From NCBI GenBank assembly GCA_027422505.1, contig JAPQWV010000018.1, forward strand, positions 14,588,001 through 14,652,000: a stretch of DNA of 64,000 nt, in the 5' to 3' direction. Positions 58,351-64,000 of this stretch are shown here, in pieces. This DNA comes from Craterostigma plantagineum. Lineage: Eukaryota; Streptophyta; Magnoliopsida; Lamiales; Linderniaceae. The notes under the pieces were generated by a model, which was given only the letters and a program-made list of their open reading frames with translations, did no database searches and had not been told where the DNA came from. How positions within the stretch are numbered: the stretch's first letter is position 1; every line of letters starts with the position of its first letter. The position numbers and the translations under genes were made by a program.

Positions 58351-60592
58351 CTCAAAACCTTCGATCTTTCATCCCGAGCATCTGTTTGAAATTCTCGAAC
58401 GTGCTTGTTGGTAATGGCTTCGTGAAAATATCTGCAACTTGATCCGAACTTGCGACATGTACCATCTTCACTGCTCCATTTTTTACGTGCTCCCGAATAA
58501 AATGAAACGCGCATCAATATGCTTGCTTCTCTCGTGATGAACTGGATTTTTCGCCAACTCGATCGCTGACTTATTATCTACTCGAATTTCGGTTGGCTCG
58601 ACTTGTTGAAGGTTCAACTCGAGCAACAAATTTTCTCAGCCATATAGCGTGACAGATGCACCACGATGCTGCCACATATTCCGCTTCGCAGGTTGATAAA
58701 GTCACGATCGGTTGTTTTTTCGATAGCCAGGTGAATGCCGTATTCCCGAGATAAAATACGTAGCCACCAGTGCTTTTTCGATCATCGATATCTCCACACC
58801 AATCGCTGTCAGAATATCCGACTAATTTGCAGTCGCTCGCCTTTGGATAAAATAGTCCGAGCGATTGTGTTCCTCGGATGTATCGTAAAATCCTCTTGAT
58901 CGCTTTTAGATGTGACTGCCTCGGATCTTCCATGTAATGGCTAACAACTCCAACGCTGTATGAGATATCGGGTCTCGTGCAGGTCAAATATCGCAGACTG
59001 CCCACAAGACTTCGATAATCGGTCGCATTCACTCCTTGTCCTCCCTCAAACTTGGACAGTTTTGTTCCAAGTTCCATCGGTGTCGCTACCGGGTTGCTCA
59101 CCTCCATATTATTTTTCTTCAATATAGCCTTCGCATACGCTTCTTGCAACACAAAAATTCTCGTGCTTCTTTGCTCGACTTCGAGACCGAGAAAATATTT
59201 CATCAGTCCCAAGTCCGTCATCTCAAATTCCTTCGTCATCGCCTTCTTAAAGTCGTTGACTATTTTCTCACAGCTTCCCATGAAAATAAGGTCATCGACA
59301 TAGAGAGCGACGATGATCATTTCCTTTCCTTCTCGTTTGACGTAGAGGGCGTGCTCGAACGGACATTGCTCGAACTTGTTCTTTTTGAAATATCCGTCGA
59401 TCCGGGTGTTCCATGCTCGCGGCGCTTGCTTTAGCCCGTAAAGCACCTTTTTTAATTTCAACACCTTACCTTCTTTTCCTGGTTTTGAATATCCTGGGGG
59501 CTGCTTTACGTAGACTTCTTCCTCAAGTTCCCCGTTCAGAAAAGCGGACTTCACTTCCATCTGGTAGATTGGCCAGTTGAGTTGTGCAGCTTGAGCAAGG
59601 AGCAAACGGATTGTCTCCATTCTTGCAACGGGAGCAAAAACTTCGTCATAATCTATTCCCGCTTGTTGTCGATAGCCCTTCGCCACCAATCTCGCCTTGT
59701 AACGCTCAATTTTTCCTTGAGCATTCATCTTCTTTTTATAAACCCATTTGACTCCAATGGGTTTATACCCGTTTGGCAACTCCACAAGTTTCCATTTGTC
59801 GTTCTTTTCGATCGCCTTTATTTCCTCGTCCATCGCTGTTTTCCATCTCTTGTCCCTTATGGCTTCTTCGAAACTAATTTGTTCCGAGTCGGCCAGTAAG
59901 CAGACTAGGTGAACCTGTTCAGTTGATCTATACCGGTCCTGCATGCTTCGCATCCTCGGCTGTCTTGGTTCGTCCTCCTCGTCAGTTTCTTGAGACGAAA
60001 TCGGAACAGGTATTGGTGCAACGATCAGTGGTTCTTCAGGCATTGTGTTTTCTTCAACGTTCCAGCCCCAGGAGCTTTCTTCGTCTACCCGAACATCGCG
60101 ACTTACTATCACCTTTTTATTTTCAGGGTCATAGAGTCGGTACGCCTTCGTCTTCTCATCATACCCAATAAACACGAGCTTTTTGCTTTTATCGTCGAGC
60201 TTGGTTCTTCTTTGATCGGGCACATGTGCATACGCCACGCTTCCAAATATTTTGAAGTGCGCTACCGTCGGTTTTCGGCCAGTCCATGCTTCCTGCGGCG
60301 TTTGATTCTTGAGGCTGTGATGTGAACATCGATTATGAATATATACGGCACATCGTACCGCTTCGGCCCAGAATTCCTTTGGCATGTCCTTGCTCTTTAA
60401 CATTGATCGAACCATATCGAGAATGGTTCGGTTCTTCCTTTCAGCTACGCCGTTCTTTGGTGAATAAGGTGCAGTAAGGAACCTCCTGACGCCTTGCTCT
60501 TCGCAAAAATTAGCGAAAGCACCTGACATGTATTCGCCACCTCTGTCTGATCGGAGCGCCTTGACGTTTGAGCTTGTCGCCTTTTCGACCAT
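58346..60592 (-). pseudogene. Copia E integrase core, reverse transcriptase and RNase H
   Basis: A 672-codon frame (60592-58574): integrase core LRSDRGGEYMSGAF and NGVAERKNRTILDM, linker with FGSVAYAHVPDQRRTKLD, reverse transcriptase ([31 protein letters not shown] block, ALYVDDLIFMG with catalytic YVDD), and RNase H (LVGYSDSDWCGD, WLSKKQPIVTLSTCEAEYVA). Near 58634 a 1-nt shift and near 58500 a second one separate the last RNase H blocks (IRVDNKSAIELAKNPVHHER; IREHVKNGAVKMVH, ADIFTKPLP). All catalytic motifs are kept. Upstream, the frame should continue from 60600, where an A run (TTTAAAAATTC) is one base short. Confidence 0.92.
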
Positions 60593-60933
60593 AGCTTTGA
60601 ATTTTTAAACGTCTCGAACGCTTCTGATTTTTCCTTTAGAAAATACACCCACGTCTTTCTTGAGTAGTCGTCGATGAAAGTGATAAAGTATCTCCTTCCA
60701 CCGAATGATTCTGGTGTGATTGGCCCGCATATGTCTGTATGTATGAGCTCGAGTGGTTTGCGCGCTCGATATTCTGCCTGCTTCTGGAACGTCGTCCTCG
60801 TATGTTTCCCAATTACGCAGCTTTCGCAAAGCTTCTTTTCGCCTTCTATTACCTGCATTCCGTTGACCATGCCTCTTTTGGAGAGCTCCTTTAGGCCACC
60901 GTAGTGCAAATGACCAAACCGCATATGCCACAA
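60445..60933 (-). pseudogene. Copia E GAG-pre-integrase and integrase N-terminal part
   Basis: MWHMRFGHLHYGGLKELSKR, CESCVIGKHTRTTF (the HHCC zinc-binding block) and LIHTDICGPITPESFGGRRY with the first catalytic Asp, then FIDDYSRKTWVYFLKEKSEA. The homologous frame is lost near 60600 by an apparent missing A; homology continues in the neighbouring frame. Confidence 0.9.
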
Positions 60934-62327
60934 AGGTCTTTGTTCTCCACGTCAACTCGTAAACATTTTTCTTGAGTCGCCTTCAGGTTGAGTCTGAACA
61001 TTCCGTTCCTTTCCATCTCGACCCGTGCGATCATTCTCCCGTCTTTGTTCCTTAGTTGTAATGAACGGTCCTTCATAAACACTGAACATCCTTTTTCAAG
61101 CAACTGCCCCATGCTTAAGATGTTCGTCTTCAAGTCGGGTACGAAATAAACGTCCTCGACCGATCCCTGTTTGCCATCATTTTGTGAGAAACAGATTTTC
61201 CCTCGGCCTTTGACTTCTATCTTCGATGCGTCTCCAAAAGACAAATGGCCGTCATCGATTTTCTTCAGATTCGTGAAGAGATGTTTATGTCCGCTCATAT
61301 GGTTGCTCGCACCGGTGTCAAGATACCACACCATATCGTTGCCTGGACTTGTATCCTCGAGCGCCATTAAGAGAAAGCCTTCTTCTTTTGGCTCTTCTTG
61401 TGTGATTAGATTCGCATTTTCGTCCACCTTCTTTTCGGACCAACAGTCTTTTGCGAAGTGTCCGAACTTCCCGCAGTTGTAGCATTCAACGCTCGGTCGA
61501 TTCGAGCGACCACCTCGTCCTTGAGCTCGACCTCGTCCTCTCCAATTTTGATTGCTCGTTTGTCGTTGTTCCAGATTGTATCCTCGTCCTCGGCCTGAAT
61601 TTTGACCGAAACCTCGTCCTCGTTGACCTCGTCCTCGACCTCGGCCGTGATGCGTATATAGCGCCTTGTCATCTTTCAACGATAACTTCGTCTGTAGAGC
61701 CTCGTCCAGCGATTCCTGCTTCTTCTTTTTCTTCCGTTGCTCGTGAGCTTCGAGCGAACCTGAGAGTTCGTCGACCGTCATTTCTTCGAGATTTTTGGAT
61801 TCTTCAATTGCACATACCACGTTCTCGTACTCGTCCGTCAGGTAGCAGAGAATTTTCTCGACGACCCGGGCTTCCGTTAGGGCCTCACCGTTACTCTTCA
61901 ACTGATTCGAGATGGTCTGTATTCTCGTTATATAATCGGACACGCCTTCGTCGTTCTTCATTCTCGTCATCTCGAATTCGCCACGAAGAGTTTGGAGCCG
62001 TACTTGTTTTACTCGGTCGGCGCCTGTGTACGTTGTCTCCAGTTTTTCCCATGCTTCCTTCGATTTCTTTACGTCCTTGAATTTTTCGAAGTCGGCATCT
62101 TCTAGGCCGTTGTATATGATGGTGAGCGCAGCGTCATTTAATTTTCGAGAATCCTCCAACGCCTTCAACTGGGTCGGCGTGTACTCGTCCGTTTTTTCAG
62201 GTTCGGTATACCCATCTTTAACGATATTCCATACGCCTTGCGAACCGAGCAGTGCTTTCATCCGAATACTCCAATTATCATAATTGGATTTTGTGAGGCG
62301 TGGAACGGGCATGTTGCCGAACGACAT
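60891..62327 (-). CDS. Copia E gag-protease
   Basis: A 478-codon frame. MSFGNMPVPRLTKSNYDNWS is the DUF4219-type start; the gag body has EAWEKLETTYTGADRVKQVR; an Arg/Gly-rich stretch (GRGRGRGQRGRGFGQNSGRG) precedes the zinc knuckle CYNCGKFGHFAKDC; the protease motif is WYLDTGASNHMSG. Homology runs to NKDL near 60917, where a missing T (TTT for TTTT) takes the frame away from the integrase region. The start codon at 62327 directly abuts the primer-binding site, leaving no leader; an internal ATG five codons later is an alternative start. Confidence 0.9.
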   Translation of the reverse strand: MSFGNMPVPRLTKSNYDNWSIRMKALLGSQGVWNIVKDGYTEPEKTDEYTPTQLKALEDSRKLNDAALTIIYNGLEDADFEKFKDVKKSKEAWEKLETTYTGADRVKQVRLQTLRGEFEMTRMKNDEGVSDYITRIQTISNQLKSNGEALTEARVVEKILCYLTDEYENVVCAIEESKNLEEMTVDELSGSLEAHEQRKKKKKQESLDEALQTKLSLKDDKALYTHHGRGRGRGQRGRGFGQNSGRGRGYNLEQRQTSNQNWRGRGRAQGRGGRSNRPSVECYNCGKFGHFAKDCWSEKKVDENANLITQEEPKEEGFLLMALEDTSPGNDMVWYLDTGASNHMSGHKHLFTNLKKIDDGHLSFGDASKIEVKGRGKICFSQNDGKQGSVEDVYFVPDLKTNILSMGQLLEKGCSVFMKDRSLQLRNKDGRMIARVEMERNGMFRLNLKATQEKCLRVDVENKDLCGICGLVICTTVA

Positions 62328-62340
62328 GGCTCTGATACCA
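62328..62340 (-). promoter_or_regulatory. Primer-binding site of Copia E, initiator tRNA-Met type
   Basis: The complement reads TGGTATCAGAGCC, three bases inside the 5' LTR, and is followed immediately by the gag ATG. Confidence 0.92.
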
Positions 62341-62343
62341 ATT

Positions 62344-62868
62344 TGTTAATATTTTAGGGGTAAAGATCGAATGGTAGAGGAAGAAATGAACAATATTTGT
62401 GTGAAGGGTACAAGGATAATGAAAAATATTTTTTCTCTTCTCTGAGTTTTTCCACGTACAGATTTGGCCAACTCTATCTGTAATACATGCAAACTCACGC
62501 ACACACAACTTTCTTTTGGTTTCTCTAACTCTCGTTTTACACACTCACAAACCTCTCACACATCTTTTACATACCCACATGCATATATATATATATATAT
62601 ATAGGATATAACCTACCGTAGTAGATCTGATATGCATATGCATATCTTTTACTTTGTCTAACATATATAATATAAAATACTATCTATCATGCATATTTCT
62701 TCTCAGACGGCGTCAGATCTTATTTGCAAGATTGTTTTCTGACTTTTACTTTTCCTTGCTTGGCTGCTTTGCGACTGTGTATTGATTTTTCTCGATATCT
62801 GATCTTTTACTTCTATTTGTGCGGCTCTTTTTGATTTTTTTTTTCTTTTGTTTTGAGCTTAGTCAACA
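62344..62868 (-). repeat. 5' LTR of Copia E (525 bp)
   Basis: Same ends as the 3' LTR, with a shorter TA microsatellite (about 62584-62603). Confidence 0.93.
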
Positions 62869-63143
62869 CATCTGGGACAACTAGTCCTGCAAATAACTCA
62901 CAAGATGTAAAGAAAAATCCTAAACTCCATGCTAATATTTATTCAGTGACATTGTTATTACCATGTATTCCTGTATCTTTTAGCGTAGTCATGAACTTCT
63001 CCACGCCACGCTTGAGTATTGGGTTGTAGTACGAGAATAGTGCAATCGGACAACATACATGAGGTATCACCTTGAAAAATAATGAATGAACAAACCGTAA
63101 GTTATTAAGAAACGAATAGATTATGAAGGTACAGAAAGACAAC

Positions 63144-63458
63144 TGTTGGCCCTTTTATTACCAAACAAGGATCAAAAGAAAGGCTTGAATGCTTAAAACG
63201 TGAAGAACACCTTGAGTGCGTCTTAGTGTGTGTATTTCTATAGAAAAGTACAAGGTGGCTTACCTTTTGATTTCTTTTGATCAACCCTAATTAGGGTAAG
63301 TTGGGGCTTTATATATCACAAGTATTTGGTATATTAAAGCCCAGTCCCAAACTTCTACAAAATATCATAAGTCTTCCCAAACTACAACAACCCATTAAGT
63401 AACAACATATAAACCCAAGATTACATAAATTAAAGGATGCTACAAAATATTCCTAGCA
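63144..63458 (-). repeat. 3' LTR of Copia element C (315 bp)
   Basis: TGTTGGCCCTTTTATTACC ... AAAATATTCCTAGCA on the plus strand, followed by a purine tract on the complement (TAAGGGGGAGAT). It lies in the intron upstream of the exon at 62962-63070 of the tryptophan synthase alpha-type gene. The rest of the element is beyond the right edge, so its target duplication cannot be checked. Confidence 0.75.
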
Positions 63459-63469
63459 ATCTCCCCCTT

Positions 63470-64000
63470 AGCATCCTTTTCGCCTTGGCGACCTTTGTGT
63501 CTTCTTCTTCTTGGGTTTCTCCACCGCATACATTGATTTCCTGAGTCCAAGTCTGAACTCATATGATCGTAGCATTCTTCGTAAAGATATTCGATCTAAG
63601 ATGATGTTGATCAGCTTTTCGTATTTCTCCTGGATTTCTGCTCTTCGAACCTTAGTTGCTTCGGAATCCTTCTGAGGTTGCTTCGAATGATCAGTAGCGT
63701 TCCATCGCTGAATTTGGCAATCTATGATGTTTTCATTAGCCTCTTTTCTCCCTTGTAGTTGATGTAGACCACTGATGGATCGTCGTCTTCATTGATTATG
63801 CGCAAGACTTGGGTCGGGGACTTCGAAGGATGGCTTCGTGTGATTCACCCTCTTTATGTTACTTTCCACTGCCGTTTGAAGGTCGTGCGTTGTATTGAAT
63901 TTGACTTGGCGCATCATGAATCGCTTAAGAGCGACGTATCCCACCTTTAGGTCTGGATTTTGAAGTGTTCAAGGAATCTGAAGCTTCCTAGTATCTGATC
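63470..64000 (-). pseudogene. Copia C accessory ORF3, C-terminal part (runs off the window)
   Basis: Broken complement-strand frames match the end of Copia B ORF3 (38046-37639): THDLQTAVESNIKRVNHTKP, PSFEVPD, YEKLINIILDRISLRRMLRS, YEFRLGLRKSMYAVEKP. The matches lie in more than one frame. The same order next to a 3' LTR shows that the accessory ORF is a regular part of this Copia family and not a one-off capture. Confidence 0.65.

Larger units (their letters stand above)
57776..62868 (-). mobile_element. Copia element E (5.1 kb), young, inserted in an exon
   Basis: TG...CA LTRs at 57776-58335 and 62344-62868 are bounded by a perfect CATCT duplication (57771-57775 and 62869-62873). The LTRs differ by only a few bases plus the length of a TA microsatellite, so insertion was recent. 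Gag, protease, integrase, reverse transcriptase and RNase H follow in Copia order. At least four single-base shifts interrupt an otherwise nearly perfect polyprotein. Confidence 0.95.
57346..63070 (-). pseudogene. TSA: Tryptophan synthase alpha-type gene, split by a Copia insertion
   Basis: Exons, read leftward: 63070-62962 (VIPHVCCPIALFSYYNPILK, then RGVEKFMTTLKDTGIHG), 62886-62869 plus 57775-57712 (GLVVPD ... VPLEETGILRMEARDKNIEL; 77 nt once the 5-bp duplication is counted once), 57576-57499 ([20 protein letters not shown], then EEFVYL) and 57420-57346 ([20 protein letters not shown], then LEIKE). Exon phases join without a break. These blocks are the beta-barrel part of the TrpA fold, which converts indole-3-glycerol phosphate to indole in the plastid, as TSA or as a stand-alone indole synthase. 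Upstream exons must lie beyond Copia C, outside the window. The final exon with GISKPEHV-type sequence was not found, so the gene is also truncated at the 3' end. The acceptor before 57420 reads AC and not AG. With a 5.1-kb insertion in an exon the gene should be null. Confidence 0.88.

Noticed and set aside
59036..60325. Several plus-strand frames of 80-130 codons
   Set aside because: All lie opposite the Copia E polyprotein and have no independent evidence.

Overview
This window is nuclear DNA of a flowering plant, most likely a eudicot. The evidence is intron-containing genes with plant-specific protein families, SINE/MITE/LTR families of plant type, and retroelement primer sites matching plant initiator-Met and Asp tRNAs. 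No rRNA, tRNA or CRISPR array was recognised. Most of the 64 kb is transposable-element sequence, several layers deep.

Host genes: (1) an aspartic protease (nepenthesin/CDR1-like) pseudogene at 590-1917 (-); (2) a small secreted DUF26/Gnk2-type protein at 3113-3538 (+); (3) a complete eight-exon WAV2/BEM46-type alpha/beta hydrolase at 12594-16366 (+), whose intact 319-codon reading frame I assembled from GT/AG splice sites; (4) a proline-rich DUF761-type membrane protein at 17612-19553 (-), interrupted by two apparent 1-nt deletions; (5) a tryptophan synthase alpha-type gene at 57346-63070 (-), split in mid-exon by a young Copia element and cut off upstream by a second one.

Elements in order: CACTA transposon with a decayed TNP2 transposase (about 4.2-9.3 kb); a 5'-truncated LINE with a 14-bp target duplication that itself holds a 1.69-kb solo LTR (9.57-12.28 kb); a hAT-type MITE in WAV2 intron 1; SINE copies at 16.7 and 22.0 kb; a three-layer nest in which a Copia element (A) holds an OTU-containing MULE, which holds an Athila-like Gypsy element with a perfect GGATC duplication (23.96-37.23 kb); a 13.6-kb Copia element (B) with CAATT duplication (37295-50899); a plus-strand Copia RNase H remnant (about 51 kb); a decayed BED-type hAT transposase (53-55 kb); small hAT MITEs (56-57 kb); a 5.1-kb Copia element (E) with CATCT duplication (57776-62868); and the 3' end of a further Copia element (C) running off the right edge.

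The least expected signals are: a compact antisense transcription-unit-like structure in Copia B (TATA box, 56-codon membrane-protein ORF, 3' region) between pol and an accessory third ORF; the accessory ORF family shared by Copia B and C; many TTCGCGAA palindromes in the non-coding parts of these Copia elements; a MULE-borne OTU protease domain whose expected catalytic Cys is Tyr; and a tryptophan synthase alpha gene caught with its exon phases intact on both sides of a recent insertion. Single-base deletions recur in unrelated loci, including in the young Copia E, so some frame breaks may be assembly errors and not real decay.
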